A stretch of 64,000 nt of DNA from Flaccisagitta enflata (GCA_965153355.1 OZ231127.1:22692001-22756000); one strand, 5' to 3'. Positions 41,776 to 53,360 are shown, counted from the stretch's first letter. The notes: generated by a model not told the origin, from the sequence alone. Numbers and translations are program-made.

Positions 41776-42535
41776 TAGCAGCCCAAAGGCAGTAAGTGGT
41801 CAGCGGTACCCGTGCCCTGCTTGAGTAGTATGTGATTTAGGTTGAGGGGGAGCAGGGCAGCGGCCCCGAAGGGGACGAAGTCCTGTAGAACACAGGGGGA
41901 ATCTGTCCGTCCGTCCATCCGTCCGTCCGTCCTTCTCTCAGCCTTCCTTCTGTCTAGGAAGCCCTGTTATTCAAACTCTCATTGAATTACATGGAGAAAT
42001 GACAAAAGGCAGTATATGGACAAGGGTACCCCTGCTCTTCTTGAGAAGTTTGTAGGTTTAGTTAAGAGCAGGCCAGGATCTGGGTCTCTGAGGCCAGAAT
42101 GGGTCTCAGAGGCCAGGATTTGGTCTCTGAGGCCAGGATTTGGGTCTCTGAGGCCAGGATTTAGGGCCTTGAGGCCAGGTCCTGGGTCCTGGAGGCCAGA
42201 ATCTGGGTCACAGAGAGCAAGATCTAGATCTCTGAGGCTAGGATTAGGGTTTTAGAGGCCAGAATCTGGGTATAAGAAACCAGGATCTAGATCTTAGGGG
42301 CCAAAATGATTGAATTTTGACCAAAATTCAGGTTTTCTAGCCAGAATTTAGCCATTTTGCTTGGATTTTGCCATTTTGCTTGGATTTGGGCCATTTTGCT
42401 TGGATTTGCAGCCCTGAGAATGGGGCGGGGGGGGGACGGACGTACGGACGTACGGACGTACGGACGGACGGACGGACAGATTCCCCCTGTGTTCTACAGG
42501 ACTTCGTCCCCTTCGGGGCCGCTGCCCAAAAAGGA
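41776..42535. mobile_element. Family B element, copy 6 (complete, strongest inverted ends)
   Basis: AGCCCAAAGGCAGTAAGTGG, TCAGCGGTACCCGTGCCCTG, GGGCAGCGGCCCCGAAGGGG, GACGAAGTCCTGTAGAACAC, AGGGGGAATCTGTCCGTCCG. The array is TCTGAGGCCAGGATTTGGG units (42070-42300) and GGATTTTGCCATTTTGCTT units (42330-42410). The right end has GGACGTACGGACGTACGGAC, GGACAGATTCCCCCTGTGTT, CTACAGGACTTCGTCCCC, TTCGGGGCCGCTGCCCAAAA. The two inverted blocks are nearly identical over about 50 bp. Confidence 0.75.
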
Positions 42536-42917
42536 AAGATAAATACGCACATACATATATCTTTGCAAAACTTACTACTATGCTCTTCCCATTATCTTTG
42601 AATGAATACCAAACAAACAAAAAAGAAAAGAAAGATATGTATATACATAGATCTCTTTAAAACTGATTGAACTGCATTATGTCTTTTTGCCTCAAATCGT
42701 GAAAAATTGCTGTAAGTAGGGTGTAGGGATGGTGACCCCATCCAGATCGTCCTTTTGGTCCTTCCAATAAATCCCATTTTCTCTCTTTCCATTGGAAAAA
42801 AAAAAAGATTTCAAAAATAGATTTCTCCAAATTGATAACAGATACAAGGAAAGCGACTCTACTGTATGTTCAATTTGGATTTACTATGATAAGCGACCTA
42901 TCAGCACTTCTAAGTGG

Positions 42918-42919
<2 letters not shown>

Positions 42920-43013
<94 letters not shown>
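42920..43013. repeat. (AC)n microsatellite
   Basis: About 47 AC units. Confidence 0.95.
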
Positions 43014-43016
<3 letters not shown>

Positions 43017-43341
43017 CCCCCCTCACACACACCTTATTCAAGAAATGGTTACATGGTAAACATTTATTAATGATACATTAACTATGAAAAAAAATGTTGA
43101 ATCGTATCGGAAATCGATATCTAGCTATATCTAATAATCGATTTATAGCTATCTCTTCTCGTATCTATTGGAGACGAGAATCACTTTGATCGTGCAGTAG
43201 ATCGTATCTAGTTTGTAAGACCTGGATCGTCAGTGGTTAGTGGTGATCTGGACTTCGACAAGAAACCCTCCTCATTATCAATAGTACTGATGTGATTTGA
43301 AGGAGCTGGATTTTGGAAAAAGAAGGCGAGAAGCCGAGAGG

Positions 43342-43492
43342 TTTTTAGTCGCGGACACGCGACTCTACACCTTGCCCGGTAGGTCGGTAGGTCCGTCCGT
43401 CCGTCCGTCACATTTTTGAATTCCGAGCGGTTTTCGCATTACTGCTCCTGCCCAACTGTCCGCGACCGGATTGCCATATATCCGGCCATGTT
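43342..43492 (-). mobile_element. Family H element, minimal complete copy
   Basis: TTTTTAG, perfect hairpin AGTCGCG-GACA-CGCGACT (43347-43364), CTACACCTTGCCC, GTAGGTCGGTAGGTCC(GTCC)n, CACATTTTTGAATTCC, TACTGCTCCTGCCCAACTGT, then CCGCGACCGGATTGCC and ATATCCGGCCATGTT. The left arm of the hairpin (TCGCGGACA) recurs inverted at the far end (TGTCCGCGA, 43458-43466), i.e. a subterminal inverted repeat. Only about 151 bp, so it shows the minimal parts list of the family. Confidence 0.8.
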
Positions 43493-43519
43493 TTTTCTTT
43501 CAAAAAAAGATTATGACAA

Positions 43520-43790
43520 GATGTAAGGATACGAGAGAGGCGGGTAAAACAAAAAGATGAAGAAAAAGAAAAAGGAGATGAGGAAGAAGAAGAAAAAGAA
43601 GATGAGGAAGGCGATGAAGGTGAAGAAGAAGATGGAAAAGAAGAAAGAGAATTAAGATGAACAAGGAGACGAAGAAGATGAAAAAGAAGATTAGGAACGG
43701 AAAAGGAAAAAGAAAAGGAAGAAGAGAAAGAAGAAGAGGAAATACAAGAGGAAGAAGAATAAGAAGAAGAAGAAAAGACAAATAAATCAT
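43520..43790. repeat. Purine-rich GAAGAA/GAAAAG tract
   Basis: Irregular GAAGAAGATGA-type sequence. The Ser/Phe/Leu minus-strand ORFs over it are artefacts. Confidence 0.75.
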
Positions 43791-43794
43791 CTAA

Positions 43795-44155
43795 GGATAG
43801 CAAATGGTCAGCAGTACCCTATGTGTTTAAGTGAAGTAAAAGCAGGGCAACGGCCTTGAAGGGCTGATGTCCTGTAGGACATTGGGTTGAATTTTTAGAC
43901 GTCCTGAGAGGAAGGTATCAGGCCAAAGAAAACTGGTGGAGGTTATTGAAGGCAGATTTTAGGCCTAAGTGGCTGATCTGGATAATTGATTTGAGGCCTT
44001 GAGGGACTAATTCGAGGACTTAGAGGGCCAAAATCAAGCCTGAGTGTACAGAACTGAGGCCTGTATGGTCAACAGGAAAAGGGGGACAGACGAACATCTG
44101 GAAATTCACCCCTGCTTCCTACAGGACATCGGTCCTTTGGGGCCACTGCCAAAAA
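43795..44155. mobile_element. Family B element, copy 7
   Basis: AAATGGTCAGCAGTACCCTA, GCAGGGCAACGGCCTTGAAG, GGCTGATGTCCTGTAGGACA, then diverged GGCCTAAG/TTGAGGCC units, GACAGACGAACATCTGG, TGCTTCCTACAGGACATCGG, TCCTTTGGGGCCACTGCC. It is more diverged than other copies. Confidence 0.6.
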
Positions 44156-44339
44156 AGGAAAAAATAAAAGGGTTAAAGATGAGGAAAAAGAAGACGCCCC
44201 AAAAAGACGTGTAAACCAAAAAACTGAGCCATGCCAAAAAAGCAGCTCGAGTGAAAGCCGCGGGTCAGTGAAATTGCATATTGTTGGCGACGGTAGCATG
44301 TTATTCATTCCGGGTTGCCTTTGGTCATAACAGCTTAGG

Positions 44340-44445
44340 TTATGACCCGCTTGGTAGATTGAGTATCAACGTCGCGAATGTCACTGACGTCATCCGGCTA
44401 AATCTCGCCTTGTGATTGGTCGATGGCACTTGATCGTCGTTTTCT
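44340..44445. promoter_or_regulatory. Promoter-like cluster: CRE and inverted CCAAT motifs
   Basis: CACTGACGTCATCCGG (about 44388) combines a perfect TGACGTCA (CREB/ATF site) with CATCCGG. TGTGATTGGTCGATGG (about 44413) is an inverted CCAAT box. Spacing of about 25 bp is typical of animal TATA-less promoters. No supported downstream ORF or first exon was found, so this is only a candidate. Confidence 0.3.
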
Positions 44446-44449
44446 TTTG

Positions 44450-45866
44450 TCATTCACATTTTACATCTTCGTCGTCGGATTTCGGAAATCTTTAGGAACA
44501 TTCTTTCTTTTTTTCTTTAATTCTTCCGACGAAAGTCGTTAAATTTCTCCCCTCTTTGTTTTCTCTGTGCCATATGGTGCGTTTATGGCGTTGTGCGCTT
44601 TTTTCCTCTTGATCACAAGCGTTTCTAACAGGCGAATTGTCTGTCGGTGTGTCTGAATTTGACTTCACGATCCCGCTCTTACAGCGCCTATGACTATGAG
44701 AAGCCTAGTCATGGCTTCACAGCTAGTTAGTTCAATTTCCAAATCATGGCTGCAACAGTGCATCACTGCCCCTGCCCACCCGCGCGCCACCTCTGATGTT
44801 TTATGCCTTCGGCCTTGTTTCTATCATATCGTTTCCATCTCCCCAAGGACGTTTTTTTTTTGCGACCACATCGAGATGGACGGCGAGAAAAAGAGAGAGA
44901 GAGAGACGATAAGACGACAAGCGAGAATGCATTTATTGATTTTTGGCGATGTTATATTTAGGTCGAATCTTTTGAGAATGACGCTAATGACTTTTCCGTG
45001 GCGCGAAGGAACGAAAACGGGCGAGAGAAAGAGCAAGAAAGGCCAGAAATGACGATTTGTTACGTGATTCGAGAATTCTGAAAGAAAAGGGAAAATATTT
45101 GGATATTAGATCGACTGAATTCTGAAGGGGACGGTTAAAACAATCAAAACAGCCGAGTAAATACATATTATTACAGATCTCGGAGAAATTGACCCCCGGG
45201 GCGACCGAACAAGATCACCGTAGCGAGGCCAGTCGGCCAACTGCGCTCTTGACGTGTTACTAGTCACCGTGGCCGTGGTTTCTGGCCCTGGCCGTAGTAG
45301 TGGTCCGCATAGCAGATGGTGAGGAATGTGGTAGTACTTAAATGGATAAGGCCTTAAAGGGAGATGGTAGTGAAGTGGTTGGTGCAACAACTGGTGAAAA
45401 ATAGGATAGAGGATGAGGAGGTAATGCAGTGCTTGGCGTAGCAGCTGGTAAAGAATGAGGTAGTGCAGAAGGTTTGGGAGAGTAATGCAATAGTGACAAA
45501 ATGGTGACACTTGCCTGGAGAGGAAAATCGTGGCGACTTTGAGAATGATATAATACGACCGTATCCATTAAGAATGAATATTGAACATTGCATGGATTGT
45601 GATGTTTATGGATGATGAAAATGATATTCACTGCACGGATGAAAGAAATAAATAAGATGTATGAATATTTGAATATAATGATCATGATGACGAAGATAAT
45701 ATCTATGATGATTACGGTTTTTAGTGCATAAAGTTCGTCACGAAAGGAAGCATGGCTACCTATCAATTGCATCCGTCGGTAGTTATGGTCATAGTCACGT
45801 CAAAGACTTGAGATGAAAAGTCAACCGCATAAACAGAATGTTTGATGATAATTTTTGAGATTCGCG

Positions 45867-45911
<45 letters not shown>

Positions 45912-46450
45912 CGAGAGAGAGAGAGAGATAAATAACTTTCACAGTGGTCTAATCTGCGGTTTTTCGACTTCGCATGTTAACCACCAGAGGAGAGATTACA
46001 TTAAAATGCCGGGTAAATATTGTGGCCGGATCAGAGCAAAAGGTTGTTAATTTGTCGACGTAAGAGAAAAAGGTAAGCTAGAAAGTGGAACATGTGAAAT
46101 CGTTGACGAAATGAAAGCCCTATCATGCAACAAAGTGCCCTCTTCACAATGAACTAGTGACGAGACGCAAACTAAAAGCAGACGGACTGACGAATGGATA
46201 CTCCCATAGGACTTCGAGGGACGGATCTCTGCCCGAAAAAGAAAAAGCTCAATGCGGAACGAGAGAATTCATGGCTCCAATTTTCAGCACCAAACGCAAA
46301 ATCTCCGAAGAAACGCGTTACAAAAGCGGTGGAAGGCAGAAGCCAAGAGGAGGCATCAGCAGAGAGAAAAGGAGTCAAAATTCACCTACTTCATGTGGAA
46401 TGAGAGATTTGAGAATAGCGAGAGACTGAACGAGATCTCACGTGACGGAT
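44450..46450. other. Region without supported gene
   Basis: It includes a family H left-end fragment in inverted orientation at 44763-44820 (GCCCCTGCCCACCCGCGCGC ... GGCCTTGTTTC) and (AG)n at 45869-45928 with GCGAGA interruptions. Several short ORFs exist on both strands, but none shows a recognisable domain. Confidence 0.35.
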
Positions 46451-46454
46451 GATG

Positions 46455-47080
46455 ACGGCGTAAGGCAAGGTGGAGTGATGGACCATGGTGCCCTTTGCCA
46501 ATGTAAAGGATTAAGGCAAGATGGAGTGATGGACAGGGGCGAATGAGCCGTGGTGCCTTTGCTAATGTAGTGGCAAGACGAACTGAAGTAAGTGGACAGT
46601 GATGCCTTTTGCAAGATGAACTGAAGTAAGTGGACACTGGACAGTGATGCCTTTTGCTAATGTAAAGGATTGAGACCACAAATGGACAAAGGTGCCCTTA
46701 AAAAATAGATGTAAAGGATTGAGGCAAGATTGGAAGGAGCGAATGGATAATGGTGCCCTTAATCGATGTAAAGGCTTAGGGCAAGATGGACCAAAACGAG
46801 CGGACAATGGTGCCCAAAACCGATGAAACGGCATGAGGCAAGATCGACAAGTGAAGGGACAGTTATGCCCTTTGGCTTTGCCAATACAATGAAGAGGTAA
46901 ATGGCAAGATGAATCAGAACGAATGGACAATGGTGCCCTTTGGTAATGTAAAGGAGTGGGGTAAGACGATCTAGAGGGAATGGAGTGGCGCCTTTTGGCA
47001 AAAGTTCCGCCGATGTAAACGCCTGATGCAAGATGGACAAGGTCAAGAGCGAATGGACAGTGTTGCCCTTTGCCGACGGA
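46455..47080. repeat. Minisatellite of about 65-70-bp units
   Basis: About ten diverged copies of the order GGCAAGATGGA, GCGAATGGACAATGGTGCCC, TTTGCCAATGTAAAGG. Copies differ by substitutions and small indels. The long minus-strand ORF (46562-47230), rich in Pro, His and Ser, is built entirely from these repeats and its frame is not consistently kept, so I do not call it a gene. Confidence 0.75.
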
Positions 47081-47099
47081 CAGGGAGTACTTTTGTCCA

Positions 47100-49890
47100 A
47101 AGAAGTATACGACGTAAGGTAAAAAATGGTGTATCAAAATACCAATTAGGATTTCAGTCTGGAATAGCTGCCATGGGAGAGTGCGAGGTCTATTTATTAA
47201 ATGGGGTTCCCAATCACTTGCCTTACTCACACAAGATTGTTACATTCAGCACAACACATAAGAATATCACTAAAGAAATTGAAAAAACAATCTATCTTTT
47301 TAAAAAGAGAAGATCAAGAAAATTTAGGGCCGGAAATCTATAAGCTGACGCGGAAATGCGTCCACGCGACTTCGATGAAAGTCACAATCACAGAGAGAGT
47401 GTGAGGTCAGAAACGCACGCGCGTGTGGACTGCGTGTGTGCGCGTGTGCAGGCGAAAAATGGCGACGGAAACCAAGAGGCACGTGTCACTTTGGGTCGTT
47501 GAACCGAAAAAAGTTTGCTTTTGAACACAATGAACCATAATGACCCGCTTGAATTTTGAGGTTTTGGGTTTGATGGGTGGAAATCAAGGTTAGCAGAAAT
47601 AAGGAGGGAGGGTGGGAGAGAGGGAGAGAGAGAGAGAGAGAGAGAAAGACTGACTGACAGACAGACAGACAGGCAGACAAATGTGGAAGATGTTTTCATT
47701 TTTTGTATGCCCCTTTCAGGTAAACCAGAACGAATGCACGAGGCAGAATAAATATCATCACAAAAAGTGTAGGTGAAATGTTAGATGGGAAGGCGAAAGA
47801 TGCGAAAGACAAACCACTATCAACAACTTCTATGAAGATGATTGTCATTAATATTCGTGATCATTTTAGACACATTATGATTATCATTCCTTTTCTATCA
47901 TTGCCATCAAAAGGACGAGAATCTAGAGAGAATTGACAAATATTGTAACAGGAAAAGTACCCACCACGCAAAAATAATTCTGCATTGTAAGGTTAGTTCC
48001 TTGAACTTCCAGCCAAAAGTAGTGAAGAAAAAACAGTACGACAAAAACAAATTAGACAAACGAAACCTTTCTAGAAAGGTCATTTTATGAAATCTGAGCG
48101 GAGGGATCGCTTAGAAGAAAAACTTGTTCCTTTCCCTACAACACACACATCATATCAAAATGGACAAACAAAATAAGGAAAATTAGTCAGACAGACTGGC
48201 CTACGAACGAATATCTTTAATTTATCTTTATTACAATGCGGGGAAGCAATGGACGCACCGTTAAAAAGTACGGAGAGGAAGTTGAGATGGACTGACCAAC
48301 TGACACACAGCAACTGAAAACAAATTTGAGTGGAGTAAGGAGATAATTAAGGGCGAAAGCAAGCGATTTAACTTTGGAGGCAAACAAAAAACGACCGAAA
48401 ACAATCGCAAAAATTGGAAATCGATTTGGAAATGAAGAAGGGGGAAAACCAGTGCCACGTCGGTAAGCCTTTGAACCAAAGATTGGTCTTTGTCATTTTC
48501 ACCCCAAATTTCAGCCGCGTAAGCAAATATGGTTTGATTTATTTACTAAAAATCATACCTGTTAAAAGCACTAAAATTGTTTGATTTTGGCGGTGGATTA
48601 TTACAGAGTAATGACTTTTAATCATAGAGATAAAAGGGAAAGAAAGATAAGAAAAGGTTTAATGGTTATTGGTTAACTAAGACCTGGGCCAGCCTGTAGT
48701 TACGTGCGGATGGGCAGGGGGCTAGGGCAGTGTAAAAAAAAAACAAATTTGTGTAACCGATGATTAAAACAAAACCTGATAAAACTTAATCGCTGCCAAT
48801 TAAACCATCACTTTGCAAAACCACAATAAGAGAAACGATGAACATGCGACCGGGTCTGTTTGTAAACTTGCAAATTGACGTTTTCTCTTTCAAATTGCAT
48901 AAATCTAATTTTCGTCAACGAGTCACGTGATCAAAAATGGGCCACAAATTCACAATGGATTCGATGCCACCACCGCAGACCAAATTGTCAATGACAATAA
49001 AGCTTTCGCGTGCGACTTAACGAATTTGATATCTCGTGAGACGCTTAGCCAAAGCAAACAAACGCCAGATGGGGGCTGAGATGGGGCAGAGATGAGGCTG
49101 AGGCCGTCGCGTCTGCGGTGAGGCTTGTGGTTTTCCGAGGCTGTATCTTCGAGGGCGGCGTCGGCGGCGGAGACAAGGCCGCGATCAAGGCCAAGGCCCA
49201 AAATGGAGATGAATGAAGTTTAAACTGTGCTTTTGTTACGTGAAATTGAAAAAAGAAACGATTGACGAGTGAGATTGGGGATAACAGGATGTGCAAAAAA
49301 TTTGGCAAAATTATGCTAAGAACGTTTTAAACTGCTTTCAAATGATTTTTTTAAATCAAAATATGGCTTTGATATGAGGGTTGCTTAGTTTCATATATCT
49401 ATTTGCCCACAGGCAGCAAGAATTCATGAATTGAAATCAATGGAGGGGAGGAAAGGTCCATTTATGGTGGTCCTGGAAAAATGAATTCGGATTAATAAAA
49501 CAAAATTGATAGTGACTTTCAAATTGTTTTATTTGATTTTTTACAATTGTTTTGAAGCCAATTTTGAGTCAGAATGACTGTACTGCTTCTATGATGATTA
49601 CCCCTCGATGAATTGACCACTTTCGGATACTGATTTGGATGTAATATTAAGCATAGTGATTGATTTCCTCAGCTTTGTTTTACTGGTAAAAATTCTGTGA
49701 AACGGGAAAATTTGATTGGAGCAAAATTCATTCCTTTGCCAACCAAGATCATTCTTATGAAAAACTGCACATTCTAACATCTAGTAGAACTAATTAGGAG
49801 GCTACACCCCAAATTTTGTATTACTGGGCTATCAACAAGTGCGGTTTTTGTGCTTTTATGTTTTTGCCAAATTTTTTGCACATCCTGTTA
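47100..49890. other. Region without recognised genes or elements
   Basis: It includes (GA)n at about 47618-47645 followed by CAGA repeats, and a GC-richer island at 49040-49210 (CGGCGTCGGCGGCGGAGACA) that could be part of an exon, but no frame is convincing. Confidence 0.35.
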
Positions 49891-49894
49891 GGGG

Positions 49895-49900
<6 letters not shown>

Positions 49901-49970
<70 letters not shown>

Positions 49971-49975
49971 GAGAA

Positions 49976-50005
<30 letters not shown>
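49901..50005. repeat. (GA)n microsatellite grading into (CAGA)n
   Basis: About 41 GA units with GCGA and GAAA interruptions, then CAGACAGACAGA. The GA-then-CAGA order is repeated at 47618-47680 and 52557-52610. Confidence 0.9.
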
Positions 50006-50006
<1 letters not shown>

Positions 50007-50639
50007 AATGAAAGAAAGTTACGTAAGGCAAACAGAGGGAGATGTGGCGATGCCATTTGATTCGCAAAACATTCTTGTTTCGAAGGCAAATATGTGAGAC
50101 GGGAAAATCGATTAGAAAAAAAAAAGCCAAAAAAAGAAAAAAAAACAGAAAAGGAAAGATACAGGGGCAAAAAGCATGCTTTTTATATCAACAACTTACG
50201 TCGACACTAATCTCAATTATTTCAAAATTTTCAAGCATTGAAATTACAGTGAGATAGCACAGGAAGGCAATAGACGGAAAACGAAGGAAACGTTTCTCTT
50301 TTTGTCTTTGCTGAATTGTTGTCATGAATGGAAGAAAAAAAAACAAAAAAGAAAAAGGTGATGAAATTTGAGAAACTTTAATCACTTCAAAGAATTTGGC
50401 GGAAAAAGAAAAAAGGGAAGTAGTGGGAAGGCGACTGAGGGACGTCTCGGGAAGAGGAAAAGCCTTCCTTTAGTAGCAGCAAAAAGGTATATAGCTGTAG
50501 ATGGCCAGTAATACACTTGCCTTGCACCTACCTCTTATCTAATATGTTGCTAATGGGAGGATACTGGATAGGTCTTTGGCCTTTTGATGATACCTAGTTA
50601 CCCTCACCTTGCAACCAATTTTGCTTCTATTCATCTTTC

Positions 50640-50978
50640 AATTCTATCTTCAATTCATTTACCTACGGGAGTGAAACTGTACTAATGCATTTGTTGTATA
50701 CGTGCTGCGTCCCTAGTCTAAGTTACGCATCTGATGTTAAGGAGTTCTCTTCTTCAGAAATGTCAAAATGCAATTCTGCTCTTAACAATGCTATTCGAAA
50801 AATATTTACATTCAAACATTGGGAAAGCATTCGAACTTTCCGTACTGGATTGGGTTACAATGATCTATTTACGATTTTTGCCAAACGACGACTTTCTTTC
50901 CAAACTGGATTATGTAATTCTCATAACGAAGTATTACGTCATCTTTACAAATTTTTAAAGATTGATGAAGTCGAATAA
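50640..50978 (+). pseudogene. 3' end of a LINE ORF2 (post-reverse-transcriptase region)
   Basis: The frame reads FNSFTYGSETVLMHLLYTCC, VPSLSYASDVKEFSSSEMSK, NNAIRKIFTFKHWESIR and TFRTGLGYNDLFTIFAKRR, then TAA. It matches the conserved region after the polymerase domain of many animal non-LTR elements (L-L-x-x-x-C-x-P-x-L-x-Y-x-x-E/D-V...L-x-x-x-x-x-R-K-I-F...F). Upstream polymerase motifs are missing, so the insertion is 5'-truncated as usual for LINEs. RTE/CR1-like clade is possible; not decidable by eye. Confidence 0.7.
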
Positions 50979-51076
50979 GTATCTGTGATTTATTAGTGTT
51001 TTTACAATTTTTTTTTCTCTCTTTCTTGTTGTTTTTCTCTCTGTATGCTGTGTGTTCTACCACATACCATGTGCCG

Positions 51077-51592
51077 TTCGGGTGTGTCAATATGCAAAAG
51101 GTCTTTTGATCAGCTCATCATCATCAGGGAGTATGAAGACACTAATTACAAGACACTTACCGTTTTAATTTTTTTCAATTTCAATCATCTTCCATTTTTT
51201 TAGCGTATGTAAAGATTGTCAAAAATATATATACTTTTAGCGACTGCACTCAGTTTTGTTGAAAATGAGACTAATAGATCATTTTAAAAATTATGTTTTT
51301 TCTATTACTAAATCATCTTGTATAAAAGCAAAAGATTTTGACTTATTTTTATAGTATAAAGAATAAAAGAACCAATGTGTTTTGATTCTTTTCCCTTTCA
51401 TCAATAATCCAGGTGCAAAACAAGCTGCACTACAATATACAAATTAGGGGCTAAATGGGGATTTAGAAAAAAACGGAAGATGAATGAAATTTGGAAAAAG
51501 AAAAACGGTAAGTATCTTAGAATTAATGTCCCAACAATCCCTGATGATGACCATCTGATCAAAAAACCTTTTGCATATTGACACACCCGAAT
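51077..51592. repeat. Inverted repeat flanking 400 bp, downstream of the LINE end
   Basis: CGGGTGTGTCAATATGCAAA, AGGTCTTTTGATCAG, CATCATCATCAGGGA (51077-51132) returns in inverted form at 51538-51592 (TCCCTGATGATGACC, CTGATCAAAAAACC, TTTTGCATATTGACACACCC). The left arm lies about 100 bp after the LINE stop codon, so the arms may be 3' UTRs of two tail-to-tail LINE insertions. Confidence 0.65.
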
Positions 51593-51687
51593 AAAAGACC
51601 AATCATAATTCATAAATGGTCAATGATCTCTTGAGCAAAAAGAGACTTGAGAAGGAAAGATAACAAGAAACAAAAAAGAAAGAAGAA

Positions 51688-51746
51688 AAGAACGAAAGAA
51701 AGAAAGAAAGAAAGAAATAAAGAAAGAAAGAGAGAAAGAAAGAGAG

Positions 51747-51813
<67 letters not shown>
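51688..51813. repeat. (AAAG)n microsatellite
   Basis: About 30 AAAG units with a few GAGA interruptions. Confidence 0.95.
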
Positions 51814-51890
51814 AAAATTATAAAAAAGAAAGTAAAAAAGAAAAAACGAAAGTAAAAAAACACAGAAAGAACTAAGAAAGATAGCAACAT

Positions 51891-52094
51891 GTGACGCAGG
51901 ATCATATGGTTGCCGATGGGTGGACAGGGGCATCCAACCCCCAGCCTCACCCCAACCACCTCGGCGACACACCCACAAACACTCAATAACAACTGCAGTA
52001 TCATAAATACGCGTTTTTCGCATTTTCTACTCGAGCGTGACGGACAGATGGACGGATAAAGCCTCTTATAGAGTTGCGTGTCCGCAACTAAAAA
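51891..52094 (+). mobile_element. Family H element (GTGACGC subgroup)
   Basis: GTGACGCAGGATCATATGGT, TGCCGATGGGTGGACAGGGG, a C-rich middle, CTCGAGCGTGACGGACAGAT, GGACGGATAAAGCCTCTTAT, AGAGTTGCGTGTCCGCAACT (perfect hairpin stem AGTTGCG/CGCAACT, 52072-52089), AAAAA. The same subgroup occurs at 57141-57374 and, inverted, at 63103-63340. Confidence 0.7.
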
Positions 52095-52556
52095 CAGAAG
52101 TGGAAGAAAATAGAAAAAGGAATAAGAGGGCGACAGAGAATACGGGATGTAACGGGAGGAGAACAAGATTAAGTGTAGGGTACTCAATCGAAAACGGCTA
52201 AAATGGTCAAAAATCCGTTTGCGCACATGGACTGACTCGTAATTACATGTATTTTAATGATTAGAACCATATATGACATTTTGGATAATTTCCATGGCCC
52301 CTATCTTCATGAATGTGAGTGGAATCAGCCAATCGTTTTCTGGCACTTTTTTTCCTCAAAAAAGTTGAGCCTTACCGAGTTTCAAAATGCATTATTATGT
52401 CCGCACACACAGAAAAACCTCGCCAGGAGATTAATTTTGATACTGGCTGACACACTGGCACAAGTCACGCTGCCAGAGAGTGGAAATAAGTGTGCAATGG
52501 TCTCATTTTGTGCCCACTTCAAAATGTCTTTTGATAGGTCAAAAAATTGCTTCATC

Positions 52557-52605
<49 letters not shown>

Positions 52606-52775
52606 CACTGACAGAGACTGATACTTGATTGAGGCTTTATTGTGACGCACTCAAACTCTGCACCAAGGCGGAATAAACAGCAAATATTTTCATGTATGGG
52701 TGGGCAGGGGCGGTAACTGACTATCTGACTAAATAGTGAAGATTGTGATTAAGACGCAGAGCAAGATCCGCCATG

Positions 52776-52922
52776 CAGATTACGCCGGTTGCATCCCGGA
52801 AATACGCCAAATCATGCCTTTGCGCCCATCTCACAATGTTCCTTTGCAAAAACCTGACTGAACGAGCCCATGCGCAACTTTCTACGCGCGCGGGAACCTT
52901 TTTTAGGGCGCTGTCAAAGATG
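52776..52922 (-). repeat. Conserved 135-bp core, copy 1
   Basis: The reverse complement carries GCCCTAAAAAAGGTTCCCGC, GTAGAAAGTTGCGCATGGGC, TCGTTCAGTCAGGTTTTTGC and AAAGGAACATTGTGAG, nearly identical to 56130-56276 while flanks differ. It translates as LKKVPARVESCAWARSVRFL on the minus strand. A SINE conserved central domain or a protein-coding fragment are both possible. Confidence 0.6.
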
Positions 52923-53216
52923 TGAGGGTTGAATGTGACTGGGACTCTGTTTCGTAGAGATAACAATCGCTTACATAGAGAGGTAGCACACTGGCCCAGT
53001 ATCAATCATAACTCAATCTCTCCAATTGATAGGATATAGTGTTCTTATGAATGCATCCAAGCCTGGTTGAACCTGGATCAACATTTCTCATCATGATCAT
53101 GTCACTGGAACAGCTGCAAGCGCGGCGAATTTAATGTGAATAGTTACCAAAATTTTTAAGTCTTCACGAGTTCATAATTTGTCTCCAAACAGAGGGGGCT
53201 CATTTGACGCATTTTA

Positions 53217-53300
53217 GTCACGTGCTACACAATTCTATAAGCCACTTTTCGATACGTTGGTCTGTCGGTCAGTCGTTTTGTCACAAAACTGTAAAGAAGA
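53217..53300 (-). mobile_element. Family H hairpin end
   Basis: TTTTAGTCACGTGCTACACA, ATTCTATAAGCCACTTTTCG, TTGGTCTGTCGGTCAGTCG, TTTTGTCACAAAACTG. It matches 6347-6435. Confidence 0.5.
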
Positions 53301-53360
53301 CGATTTTTTAAAAAATGTTTTTTCTGTACATGGGTCAAGTGGTTACGAAGTAAATTAATA

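Noticed and set aside
46562-47230. 222-codon minus-strand ORF rich in Pro, His and Ser
   Set aside because: It is composed of the 65-70-bp satellite units. Related units read in different frames give unrelated peptides, so coding is unlikely.
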